This document shows, piece by piece, positions 24,118 to 32,324 of a stretch of DNA of 34,675 nt. Source of the stretch: F23-D06 sp947165685 (GTDB lineage Bacteria > Bacteroidota > Bacteroidia > Bacteroidales > WCHB1-69); assembly GCA_947165685.1 (NCBI GenBank), contig CAMVBK010000034.1, positions 1-34,675 on the forward strand. The letters are read 5' to 3'. A model generated the notes under the pieces. That model saw nothing but the letters and a program-made list of their open reading frames with translations. It was not told the DNA's origin and ran no database searches. The position numbers and the translations under genes were made by a program. Position 1 is the stretch's first letter. Each line of letters starts with the position of its first letter.

Positions 24118-24174
24118 GGCTACTGACGCTATCGAGAACAGGATTGTGAAAAAGGTATTCATTCCGTAACTGTC

Positions 24175-26754
24175 ATGAACATACACCGCATCTTTCTCCT
24201 GCTTTTGATCCTTGCCTTTTACGGGTCGCTCTCATCCCAGCCCGAAGGTCGGGAATTCTGGTACACCTGCGGCACCAGACCGCATTATGTGACGACATCA
24301 GATTTGGCGGATTCATCGGATTCAGCCCTCGTTTACATTCTTGGACACCAAGCATGCACAGGATATGTTCAGAACCCGTTCACTTCCTTTTATGTCCCTT
24401 TTGAAGTACATCCCGATTCTTTGACAACGGTGTCCATCCCTGCAAACGAACTTTTTTTTGGTGAACTCCAAGAGTTGATCCCTGCTGGCCAGATATTGTC
24501 TGCGCCGCTTCAGGGGGGGACGGTTGTCATCCGTACCACTGATGATGTTCAAGTCTGGATTCAGTCGCCGAAGCTTGCCAGTAATCCTTTTGAATCGCAT
24601 TATAACTTTCCAATTAAGATTCCGCTGTTTCCCTTAAATTTTTATTATAGTCATTACCATGTATCTCCTTTCAGTTTACTTTATGTGATTGCCCCTTCAG
24701 ACAGTACGGAAGTGTTCTGGATTAACGACACGGTTATGCTACAAGCAGGAGAGGCAAGTTTCTTCTTTAATAACAGTGGGATGGTGGTGAATGAGAATGT
24801 TTTTTCAAATTGTAAAAGATTCATTCCTTATAAAGATGGTGGAGCAACTCAAGGGCTGAACACATACAGTTTGCCTAATGAAAGCATCCATTTTGGCAGG
24901 GATTATCTTGTACGTGCTTTACATAACAATTTGTTCGAGTCAATGTATTCGTTATCTTCTACAGTGACAAATTTCACCAGTTATCCTTGGGTCGCAAGCA
25001 ACCGCATAGCCACCTATCACAACAATTATACTGCTATGTTTGGTGACGCACCTGACTCCGTCATCTACGCGTTCATCCGAACGTCCATTCCGGCCGAAGT
25101 CACGCATGACACTTATCATGTACCCGATTTTCAGATATATGACCCCATTCAAGGATTGGTTCCTTACAATATGTTACAAACATACAACCAAACCCCAATC
25201 CACCCTACTGAGAGAATGGCCACTCACTGGGACTACCCCATCACAAAACACCCCTTTCCACTGACTATCCCGCACCCATATACCCCATACATAGATTTGA
25301 CCATCTATGTCCATGAGAACGGGCTTTCCACCACAGCATTGAACGGTCAAAGTATCCCTGCCAGTGCCTTTGATTCCTTTCCTGGCACGAACGGGGAGTA
25401 TTATTCCGCCCAGTTTGCCTGGTATGGTTACGACACTCTTCCGGACTATATCACCGTTGACAATCCTAATGGCTTTACTGGTTACATTCACGAAATCGGC
25501 TATTCTTATACAGATGATGTTCCCGAGTACTATCCCAGCTATATGGATTCCGTCTTGTGTGTTTATTATTTCATGGAAGGCTCCTCTCCTTACAACTATT
25601 TGGAATCCCTTTACCCCCACTCCAACCTCAGCGTTATTGACTCGGATTTAGTTCACCGCTGCCTCGGCGACACGCTCGCCCTCCTTGTGGAGCACAACCC
25701 CGCTTCGGTGCCCGTGGAATGGATCGTCGATGGAGCCTCCCACCTTGGTGACAGCTACTCGTTCCTGCTCGCCGCCTTGGACACCATCTCCGTGCAGTGC
25801 GTCCTCCACTACGACTGCCCCGACACCACCACGACGTTCGTGGCCGTGGTGCCGCCGCCGCTGCTCACCATCGCGCACGACACCACCGTGTGCGCCGGTG
25901 CGACGCTCTCGATTGAACAGCCTGATGCTCTCTCCTACCTCTGGAGCAACGGCGCGACCACGCCCGCCATCACCGTGGATTCCGCCGGCACCTACCAGGT
26001 GGCCGTCACCAACATCGGCTGCCGCGCCGAGAGCGACAGCTTCCACGTCAGCCTCTACGGGCAGTCGGCGGTGGATTTCGGCAACGACAGCATCCTGTGC
26101 GAGTTAGCCACCCTCTTGTTGGATGCCACGCAGCCGCACCCCGCGCAGTACCTCTGGCAGGACAACAGCACCAACACCTCCTACACGGTCTGGCAGGACG
26201 GCGACTACTGGGTGGTCATCACCGACCACTGCCTCGGGGCAAGCGACACCATCAACATCGGCTACCTCAACGACTTCGAGGTGAGCCTCGGCCCCGACAC
26301 AACGCTGTGCGAGGGCAAAACCTTGACCCTCAGCGCGGAAACGCCCTACTGCGACTATCTGTGGCAGGACGGCAGCACGCAGCCAGTCTATGTGGTGCGC
26401 GGACCGGGAACCTACAGCGTGGAGGTGAGCAACAAGTGCTTCAGCCACTGGGACGCAGTGAACGTCAATTACAAGCGCTGCGAGCAGGAACTCTACCTCC
26501 CCAACGCCTTCACCCCCGACCGGGACGGGCGCAATGAGGTCTTCCTGCCCGTCTTCAACTACCCCGACGAAATCGAGGAGTATCGGATGGAGATCTACAA
26601 CCGCTGGGGCGGTTTGGTGTTCCGCACGGAGGAAAAAACCTACGGCTGGGACGGTGCGAACGCAGCGGAGGGCGTTTATGCGGTGGTGGTGCGGTACAAG
26701 TCGCGCGGTGAGAAGCCTAAAACCGTGACCGGCAGCGTGACGATGATGCGGTGA
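24175..26754 (+). CDS. Large secreted protein with Ig-like repeats and type B T9SS (CHU_C) sorting domain
   Basis: An 859 aa cell-surface or secreted protein. A signal peptide (IFLLLLILAFYGSLSSQ) precedes GREFWYTCG and VYILGHQACTGYVQNP, which faintly recall IgGFc-binding-protein N-terminal domains. From about residue 560 come three related Ig/PKD-like repeats, each opening with D-x-x-(V/L)-C and containing YLW: near 567, 633 and 703. The final ~90 residues, from LYLPNAFTPDRDGRNEVF through MEIYNRWGGLVF and GWDG, are the gliding-motility-associated CHU_C domain, the secretion signal of type B type IX cargo. Base composition changes sharply at about 25,630. It lies five bases after the probable original stop of the previous gene, with which it forms an operon. 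Confidence 0.87.
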   Translation: MNIHRIFLLLLILAFYGSLSSQPEGREFWYTCGTRPHYVTTSDLADSSDSALVYILGHQACTGYVQNPFTSFYVPFEVHPDSLTTVSIPANELFFGELQELIPAGQILSAPLQGGTVVIRTTDDVQVWIQSPKLASNPFESHYNFPIKIPLFPLNFYYSHYHVSPFSLLYVIAPSDSTEVFWINDTVMLQAGEASFFFNNSGMVVNENVFSNCKRFIPYKDGGATQGLNTYSLPNESIHFGRDYLVRALHNNLFESMYSLSSTVTNFTSYPWVASNRIATYHNNYTAMFGDAPDSVIYAFIRTSIPAEVTHDTYHVPDFQIYDPIQGLVPYNMLQTYNQTPIHPTERMATHWDYPITKHPFPLTIPHPYTPYIDLTIYVHENGLSTTALNGQSIPASAFDSFPGTNGEYYSAQFAWYGYDTLPDYITVDNPNGFTGYIHEIGYSYTDDVPEYYPSYMDSVLCVYYFMEGSSPYNYLESLYPHSNLSVIDSDLVHRCLGDTLALLVEHNPASVPVEWIVDGASHLGDSYSFLLAALDTISVQCVLHYDCPDTTTTFVAVVPPPLLTIAHDTTVCAGATLSIEQPDALSYLWSNGATTPAITVDSAGTYQVAVTNIGCRAESDSFHVSLYGQSAVDFGNDSILCELATLLLDATQPHPAQYLWQDNSTNTSYTVWQDGDYWVVITDHCLGASDTINIGYLNDFEVSLGPDTTLCEGKTLTLSAETPYCDYLWQDGSTQPVYVVRGPGTYSVEVSNKCFSHWDAVNVNYKRCEQELYLPNAFTPDRDGRNEVFLPVFNYPDEIEEYRMEIYNRWGGLVFRTEEKTYGWDGANAAEGVYAVVVRYKSRGEKPKTVTGSVTMMR

Positions 26755-26755
26755 C

Positions 26756-26786
26756 AATTAAGAATTAAGAATTGAGAATTGGTGAG
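26756..26786. repeat. AATTAAG tandem repeats
   Basis: AATTAAG (26756-26762), AATTAAG, AATTGAG, then AATTGGTGAG to 26786, immediately after the stop of the CHU_C gene. Followed by CACTATTCACTGTTCA leading into the dipeptidase promoter. Confidence 0.85.
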
Positions 26787-26828
26787 GACTGCTGATTACT
26801 GACCACTATTCACTGTTCATAAAAAATG

Positions 26829-26836
26829 TATCTTTG
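26829..26836 (+). promoter_or_regulatory. -7 box TATCTTTG for the dipeptidase gene
   Basis: Perfect favoured -7 sequence followed by GCCGC, 25 bases before the chosen start; excludes the longer frame from 26826. Confidence 0.75.
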
Positions 26837-26861
26837 CCGCTTTATCAAAACCACCCTGTTT

Positions 26862-28457
26862 ATGAGAAAATTCTTCTTTATTGTCGGATTATTGACTTTC
26901 ACTTTCTGGAGTTTCGCCCAAAATGAACAATTGGTAGGCGCGAACTGCACCTCCATCATGGTGGGCAAGAAGGCTTCCGCCGATGGTTCGGTCATCACCT
27001 CGCACACCTGCGACAGCAAGTATCGCACGTGGGTGACCATCGAGCCGGCCGCCGACCACAAACCCGGTACCATGCACAAGGTCTATAAGGGCACTATGCA
27101 CACTGAAACGCCCAAAAGCATGGAAAATTTGGTGCTGGCCGGCGAAATCCCCGAAGCCGCGCACACCTACGCCTACATGAACACCGCCTACCCGTGCATG
27201 AACGAGCACCAGTTAGCCATGGGCGAGAGCACCTTCTCCGGTCCCGACACCCTGGTGAATAGCAACGCCATGTTCATGATTGAGGAGCTGCAACGGGTTG
27301 CTTTACAGCGGTGTACGACTGCCCGCGAAGCCATTCTGCTCATCGGTGACCTGGTGAAGCAGTACGGCTATGCCGACGGCGGCGAGTGCATCACCATTGC
27401 CGACAAGAACGAGGTGTGGCAGATGGAAATCCTCGGCGAGGGACCCGACGTGATCGGCGGGATGTGGGTGGCGCAGCGCGTGCCCGACGATGAAGTGGCC
27501 GTAAGCTGCAACGTGCCGCGCATCGGCAAACTCAACCGCAAAGACAAGAACAACTTCCTCTGTTCCGACAATATCGAAAAGGTGGCCAAGAAGTACGGTC
27601 TCTGGGACGGCAAAGGCGATTTCCTTTGGTGGAAAGCCTTCAACGCTTCCTACGCCGAAGGCAAAAACCACAAGGAGCGCGAGTGGTACATCTTCAACGA
27701 GTTGGCCCCGTCATTGAATCTCGACCTCAACGCCGAGGCACTGCCCTTTTCGGTGAAACCGGAGAAAAAGGTGGATGTGCGCGATGTGATGGCCTTGTTC
27801 AGAGCCACTTACGAAGGCACCGTGCTCGACCAGGTAGGCAACCTCAAAATGGAAGTGAACCGCAAAGACAAGAATGGAAACCCCTACAAGGACACCATCA
27901 TCTGCCCGAACGCCAACCCGTGGATGGACGGCAACGAGCGTGCGATGTACAACTTCCTGAAACCCGGCACGGTCACGTTTTACAGAGGCGTGGCGATGTC
28001 GTGGTGCTCCTACTCGTTCATCATGCAGTGCCGCGACTGGCTGCCCGACGAGGTGGGCGGCCTCTGCTGGTTCTCCGTGGAGAATCCCGGCCAAAGCCCG
28101 CGCATCCCGATTTACGCCGGCGCCACCAAGATGCCCGCCGGGTTCAACGTGTGCGGCCACTACCGCTACAACGAAAACGCCGTGCTGTGGCACTACCGCA
28201 AAGCCAACAAACTGGCGCAAGTCCGCTGGGGCCGCGCAAAAGACATGATGATGGCCAACATCATGCGCTATGAGGACAAAGCGTTCGAGGAGCTGCCCGC
28301 AGTGGAGAAAAAGGCCGTAAACCTGTTGAATGACGGTAAGAAAGAAGAAGCACAGAAACTGCTCAACCAGTATAGCGCGGACTTTGCCGGAGCCACCCGC
28401 CAAACCTGGCAGGAAATGGAACACAAACTTTGGGAAACCTTCTGGACCGGGTTCTGA
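26862..28457 (+). CDS. Secreted dipeptidase, peptidase family C69
   Basis: Ntn-hydrolase dipeptidase of the PepD/C69 family, expected to cleave dipeptides in the periplasm or outside. From ATG 26862 the protein is 531 aa with a signal peptide (FFFIVGLLTFTFWSFAQ). The presumed nucleophile is Cys29 in GANCTSIMVGKKASADGSVITSHTCD, which fits the family signature where a conserved Cys follows the propeptide. Other family segments are EHQLAMGESTFSGPD, GYADGGECITIADKNEVWQMEILG, WVAQRVPDDEVAVSCNV and the late CGHYRYNENAVLWHYRKANKLAQVRWG. Monocistronic, with its own promoter; no clear terminator follows in 28458-28520. Confidence 0.9.
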   Translation: MRKFFFIVGLLTFTFWSFAQNEQLVGANCTSIMVGKKASADGSVITSHTCDSKYRTWVTIEPAADHKPGTMHKVYKGTMHTETPKSMENLVLAGEIPEAAHTYAYMNTAYPCMNEHQLAMGESTFSGPDTLVNSNAMFMIEELQRVALQRCTTAREAILLIGDLVKQYGYADGGECITIADKNEVWQMEILGEGPDVIGGMWVAQRVPDDEVAVSCNVPRIGKLNRKDKNNFLCSDNIEKVAKKYGLWDGKGDFLWWKAFNASYAEGKNHKEREWYIFNELAPSLNLDLNAEALPFSVKPEKKVDVRDVMALFRATYEGTVLDQVGNLKMEVNRKDKNGNPYKDTIICPNANPWMDGNERAMYNFLKPGTVTFYRGVAMSWCSYSFIMQCRDWLPDEVGGLCWFSVENPGQSPRIPIYAGATKMPAGFNVCGHYRYNENAVLWHYRKANKLAQVRWGRAKDMMMANIMRYEDKAFEELPAVEKKAVNLLNDGKKEEAQKLLNQYSADFAGATRQTWQEMEHKLWETFWTGF

Positions 28458-28520
28458 ACAATTAGGAATTTTCTGAAAAGGATTTCCGTTCAGACGATGT
28501 ATCACAACCGATTAAAATAT

Positions 28521-28528
28521 TACTTTTG
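28521..28528 (+). promoter_or_regulatory. -7 box TACTTTTG for the small membrane-anchored protein
   Basis: TAnnTTTG match followed by GCAAG, 47 bases before the chosen ATG. Confidence 0.6.
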
Positions 28529-28575
28529 CAAGTTTTTTTGAAATAATCGAAACTATAATTAAATTGAATACCAAA

Positions 28576-28959
28576 ATGGAAGAGAAAAAAACACGAAATC
28601 TGATTATCGCGGCAGTATGCGCAGTCGTAGTTCTGGCCATTGTCCTGTTAGTTTGCAATAGCAAATCTGCGAAAATCAAGAAATTGGAGAAGTTTACCGC
28701 CCTGGTGGAGCAGGAATACCAAAACTATTCCGCCTCCGACTTGGAGAAGGCACAGGCCAAATTTGAAAAGTATGTCGCCAAGGTGGAAAAAAAGGAGCTC
28801 TCCGGCGAGGAGACCACGCACGTGAACGAGCTGAAAGGCGAGTGCAAGGGCTATTTCGCCCAAGCCAAAGCCCACCTGATTCTCCAAGACTTCAACAATG
28901 CTGTTGACGAGGCCGGCGATGAGGTGAAAGGCGTTATCGAGTCGCTGAAGAAAAACTAA
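28576..28959 (+). CDS. Small membrane-anchored helical protein, function unknown
   Basis: A 127 aa protein with a short charged N-terminus (MEEKKTRN), one hydrophobic segment at about residues 9-28 (LIIAAVCAVVVLAIVLLVC) ending at a Cys that could be a lipobox-like site (LLVC), and a highly charged, Lys/Glu-rich helical remainder with EQEYQNYSASDLEKAQAKFEKYVAKVEKKEL. This looks like the small 'single helix plus helical bundle' proteins common in Bacteroidales, but I cannot assign a family. A TTG at 28564 is a weaker alternative start. The last 26 bases overlap the 3' end of the convergent capA-like gene. Confidence 0.75.
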   Translation: MEEKKTRNLIIAAVCAVVVLAIVLLVCNSKSAKIKKLEKFTALVEQEYQNYSASDLEKAQAKFEKYVAKVEKKELSGEETTHVNELKGECKGYFAQAKAHLILQDFNNAVDEAGDEVKGVIESLKKN

Positions 28960-30097
28960 ACATCGATTCGGGAACGCTGTCAATCAGCGCTTTCGTATCT
29001 TCGTAAAATTGGGTTAACGCCACGGAGTCCACACCGTGGATGTTATACCATGCGCAATTTTCCACCGCATGTTTTGCGGGGAGGATATGGTATTGGTACA
29101 TCCCTTGGCATATACCTTTATAGACCCAATAAGGGAGATATTCGTAACTTGTAATCTGCTGTTCTCCGGAAGATTGCTTGACAATCTCGCATTTCACAAT
29201 GATGCCGCCATCGGTGTAGCGTTTTCGTTGGTTCGAAACGAAATTACCTAACGAATATGCTGTAACACGCTGTGCCACACCCTGTTCGTTTCTGTTTTCC
29301 AACGTGATGGACTGCACTACATGCGGATGCCCGCCCACCACCATGTCCGCACCACATTCATACATATATCGCGCGAAACGCTCCTGCGCCTTGTTTTGGT
29401 GTCGTTCATATTCGATGCCCCAATGCGGCATCACCACGATGAAGTCGGCTTCCAGCTCCTTGGCGCGAGCCACGTCACGGGCGATAGAGGCAGAATCCAA
29501 CAAATTGACAATAAACGGTTTGGGTGCGGGAATCCCGTTTGTGCCATACGTATAGTTCAGTACGGCTATGCGAAAGCCGTTTTTATCGATAATCAACGGA
29601 TTGCGTCGGTTGAAGTCCGCGCTGTCGAGGTAAGTGCCCACATGCGGGATGCCCAAACTGTCCATCACGTGGATGGTGCGGCGCAGTCCCTTCGCCCCTT
29701 TGTCGCACGTGTGGTTGTTAGAGGTCAGGAAGACATCCACACCTGCATCAAAGAGCTGCGACATCATCTGGTCGGGACAGGAGAACTGCGGGTAGCCAGT
29801 ATAGGGTTCGCCCGCAAGCGGCACCTCCATGTTGGCAATGCAGAGATCCGCCGAGGCGATGTAGGGTGCGAGAAAACGGTAGCACGGCGCGTAGTCGTAT
29901 GTACCATCCGCCAATTTCGCCGCAGTCACCTGCGGACTGTGCGACATCACGTCGCCGATGAACATCAACGTGAGGGTGTCAACACTTGGCTCGGTCTGAA
30001 TCGCTTCTTGCTGATGCGCGGAAAATGCACCCCATGGCCAAATGCCGCCGCCCGACAAAAAGACTATTGGAAGCAGCAACGCAAAAAATATTCTCAT
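28934..30097 (-). CDS. CapA-family (PGA_cap) metallophosphatase-like protein
   Basis: A 387 aa exported protein of the CapA family, related to poly-gamma-glutamate capsule proteins and to calcineurin-like phosphoesterases. The N-terminus is a signal peptide or anchor (IFFALLLPIVFLSGGG). Metal-site motifs are in order: LMFIGDVMSHSPQ, CIANMEVPLAG, FLTSNNHTCDKG, IVVMPHWGIEY, MVVGGHPHVVQ and YSLGNFVSN. No capB or capC is nearby, so a polyglutamate role is unsupported; single CapA proteins are common in Bacteroidota. The start at 30097 was preferred over 30151 because of the signal peptide and the -7 box at 30140-30147. Confidence 0.9.
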   Translation of the reverse strand: MRIFFALLLPIVFLSGGGIWPWGAFSAHQQEAIQTEPSVDTLTLMFIGDVMSHSPQVTAAKLADGTYDYAPCYRFLAPYIASADLCIANMEVPLAGEPYTGYPQFSCPDQMMSQLFDAGVDVFLTSNNHTCDKGAKGLRRTIHVMDSLGIPHVGTYLDSADFNRRNPLIIDKNGFRIAVLNYTYGTNGIPAPKPFIVNLLDSASIARDVARAKELEADFIVVMPHWGIEYERHQNKAQERFARYMYECGADMVVGGHPHVVQSITLENRNEQGVAQRVTAYSLGNFVSNQRKRYTDGGIIVKCEIVKQSSGEQQITSYEYLPYWVYKGICQGMYQYHILPAKHAVENCAWYNIHGVDSVALTQFYEDTKALIDSVPESMFSFSSATR

Positions 30098-30139
30098 AAC
30101 TCTAATAATTAACACGTTATAAAACAATAAACCAGATGG

Positions 30140-30147
30140 CAAAAGTA
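30140..30147 (-). promoter_or_regulatory. -7 box TACTTTTG for the capA-like gene
   Basis: TAnnTTTG match on the minus strand 42 bases upstream of the capA-like start, in the 187-base divergent gap shared with mreB. Confidence 0.6.
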
Positions 30148-30251
30148 CCAATTTTTACTTTCCACTCGTTTACTCGTCAACCTTTAATCCTTACCCCTAA
30201 CCTTTCGTGTAACTTTTTATCCCACAACACGTAAAATCCAAATAAATTTTA

Positions 30252-30259
30252 TATTTTTG
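30252..30259 (+). promoter_or_regulatory. -7 box TATTTTTG for mreB
   Basis: TAnnTTTG match followed by GCAAG, 25 bases before the mreB start. Confidence 0.65.
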
Positions 30260-30284
30260 CAAGTTTATAAAAAGAATACATAAA

Positions 30285-31310
30285 ATGGGTTTGTTTTCAT
30301 TGTTTACCAGAGAGATAGCCATAGATTTGGGCACTGCCAACACGGTCATTTTGCACGACAACAAGGTAGTGGTGGATGAACCGTCCATCATTGCTATCGA
30401 CTCCCGCACGAAATCCGTTGTGGCGGTCGGCAAGAAAGCGCTGATGATGGAGGGCAAGACCTCTGGCGAGATATATACGGTCCGTCCCCTGCGCAACGGG
30501 GTCATCGCCGACTTCCAGCCCACGGAGCTGATGTTGCGTGAGTTCATCAAGATGACCAACACCAAACATTCGCTGATCACCCCGGCCATGAAGATGATCA
30601 TCTGCATCCCTTCCGGCATCACGGAGGTGGAGGAGCGTGCTGTGCGCGAGTCGGCGGAACAGGCCGGCGCCAAGGAAGTCCGACTGATTTACGAGCCGAT
30701 GGCTGCCGCTATCGGCAGCGGCATTGACGTGCTGGACGCCAACGGCAACATGATTATCGACATCGGCGGCGGCACCAGCGAGGTGGCCGTCATCGCCCTC
30801 GGTTCCATCGCCTCCAAAAAATCGGTGCAGGTAGCTGGCGACCGTCTCAACACGGACATCAAGGAGTTCATGCGCCGTGAGCATAACCTCGACATCGGCA
30901 TCCCGACGGCCGAACAGATCAAAATCAACGTGGGCGCTGCCATCACGCATTTGGACAACCCGCCCGCCGACTATGAGGTCTATGGCCGCGACCTGGTGCA
31001 CGGGATTCCGCGCAGCATCATGATCAACTACCAAGAAATCGCCACCGCCCTCAACAATTCCATCAATTCCATCGAGGATGCGGTGATGCAGGCGCTGAAC
31101 GTCACTCCGCCCGAGCTGTCGGCCGATATCTTCAAGACAGGCATCTACCTTGCCGGCGGCGGCTCGCTGCTGCGCGGCCTCGACAAACGTATCAACAAAA
31201 TCACACAACTTCCCGTGCATGTGGTGGAAGACCCGCTCCGCGCCGTGGCACGCGGCACCGCCATCGCCCTTAAGAACCTCGAAAAGTTCGAGTCACTGAC
31301 GAAGTATTAA
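30285..31310 (+). CDS. mreB: Rod shape-determining protein MreB
   Basis: Actin-like filament protein that guides lateral cell-wall synthesis from the inner face of the membrane. The 341 aa protein is full length, beginning MGLFSLFTREIAIDLGTANTVI (amphipathic N-terminus plus phosphate-1 loop), then NGVIADFQPTE, ICIPSGITEVEERAVRES, the phosphate-2 loop MIIDIGGGTSEVAVIAL, and the adenosine motif IYLAGGGSLLRGLDKRI. In most Bacteroidota mreB is followed by mreC, mreD, a penicillin-binding protein and rodA; here a FISUMP-domain gene follows instead, so the mre cluster is split. Confidence 0.97.
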   Translation: MGLFSLFTREIAIDLGTANTVILHDNKVVVDEPSIIAIDSRTKSVVAVGKKALMMEGKTSGEIYTVRPLRNGVIADFQPTELMLREFIKMTNTKHSLITPAMKMIICIPSGITEVEERAVRESAEQAGAKEVRLIYEPMAAAIGSGIDVLDANGNMIIDIGGGTSEVAVIALGSIASKKSVQVAGDRLNTDIKEFMRREHNLDIGIPTAEQIKINVGAAITHLDNPPADYEVYGRDLVHGIPRSIMINYQEIATALNNSINSIEDAVMQALNVTPPELSADIFKTGIYLAGGGSLLRGLDKRINKITQLPVHVVEDPLRAVARGTAIALKNLEKFESLTKY

Positions 31311-31344
31311 ACATTTTTATGATATTATCTTCCCACTCATATTG

Positions 31345-31370
31345 TAGAGACGCAAAATTTTGCGTCTCTA
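31345..31370. repeat. Perfect 26-base palindrome abutting a start codon
   Basis: TAGAGACGCAAAA followed by its exact reverse complement TTTTGCGTCTCTA, with no spacer. The last base is the A of the ATG of the FISUMP gene. In RNA it could fold into a hairpin next to the start codon. The half-site GTAGAGACG is shared with the hairpin at 6482-6503. Confidence 0.95.
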
Positions 31371-32110
31371 TGTTTTTACATAAAGTGATCTTCACCCCTC
31401 ACGTGCTATTGTTTTTCTTTTTCACGTGTGTCTCCCTTACCCTATCGGCGCAGCAAAAGGAAGGGCGCTATTCGTTCTGCCCGTCGGCACCGATTGTGAA
31501 AGACCATGAGGGAAATGTTTACCGCACTGTGCAAATCGGCTCGCAATGCTGGATGGCGGAGAATATGCGCTGCAAGTCCTCCCCGACTGGGGTAAGATGG
31601 TATTTCAACCCCTATTTTACCGCATCACAACCTGAATACGCGGCCTATTACGCCACCCCGACAGACCTTCGGCACGGCATACTCTACAACTGGACGGCGG
31701 CCATGGATCTGCCCGCACACCAAAACAGCGGAAAATCGATGACCCGTATCGTTCGCGGCATTTGCCCCGAAGGATGGCATCTGCCGAACAACGGGGACTG
31801 GGACCTGCTGTTCACAACATTGGGCGGTCACCACGTGGCCGGCGAGGCTATGAGAGCTTCCACCCAGATGTGGGAACCCTACTATTCCATCGACTGTGCC
31901 AAGTCCGGCTTCGATGCCACGCCCGCCGGCGCCTTCACCGAAAACGGCTACCAATATGCCGGCTACCAGACTTACTTTTGGAGTGCCGACAACTTCAGCC
32001 GCAATGAAGCCTGGTGCTGCATCATCTACGACTTCAAGAACGAAAGCTACAATTACCTGGAATACAAGTGCTATGGACATTCGGTAAGGTGTGTGAAGGA
32101 TAGTGAGTAG
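31370..32110 (+). CDS. Secreted FISUMP-domain protein
   Basis: A 246 aa protein with a signal peptide (HVLLFFFFTCVSLTLSAQ) and the Fibrobacter succinogenes major paralogous domain: DHEGNVYRTVQIGSQCWMAENMRC, YNWTAAMDLP, GICPEGWHLPNNGDWDLLFTTLGG, YFWSADNFSRNEAWCCIIYDF and a terminal YGHSVRCVKD. The domain is common in secreted proteins of Bacteroidota and Fibrobacter and its function is unknown; it resembles sugar- or surface-binding C-type-lectin-like folds only loosely. The start at 31370 directly follows a 26-base palindrome; the frame is open back to 31319 but would translate the palindrome. It may be co-transcribed with mreB (60-base gap, no -7 box). Confidence 0.88.
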   Translation: MFLHKVIFTPHVLLFFFFTCVSLTLSAQQKEGRYSFCPSAPIVKDHEGNVYRTVQIGSQCWMAENMRCKSSPTGVRWYFNPYFTASQPEYAAYYATPTDLRHGILYNWTAAMDLPAHQNSGKSMTRIVRGICPEGWHLPNNGDWDLLFTTLGGHHVAGEAMRASTQMWEPYYSIDCAKSGFDATPAGAFTENGYQYAGYQTYFWSADNFSRNEAWCCIIYDFKNESYNYLEYKCYGHSVRCVKDSE

Positions 32111-32137
32111 TTAGTCATTGGCACTTAGTGTTGCTGT

Positions 32138-32170
32138 CTGTAGGGCTGTCGCATTGTAGCAACTCTACAG
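32138..32170. repeat. Imperfect hairpin, GTAG(A/G)G type
   Basis: CTGTAG (32138-32143) and CTACAG (32165-32170) are inverted, with further partial pairing of TGTCGC and GCAAC. The ends resemble those of the GTAGAG palindromes at 6482 and 31345. It lies after the FISUMP gene and before the convergent phosphate transporter; the rest of 32111-32324 contains repeated ATGAATG words but no gene. Confidence 0.45.
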
Positions 32171-32324
32171 GGGATACAACAAAAAACGAGACTAAGGTTG
32201 TTCTTTGCACCTGAATGTTGCAGCTGTTCGTATTCATTTAATTACCTTGCAAATGAATGAATGCCAGCAAAATATGCATAGTCAAATAAATGAATACAAA
32301 GTGTATGGGTTAGCAGAATGATGC

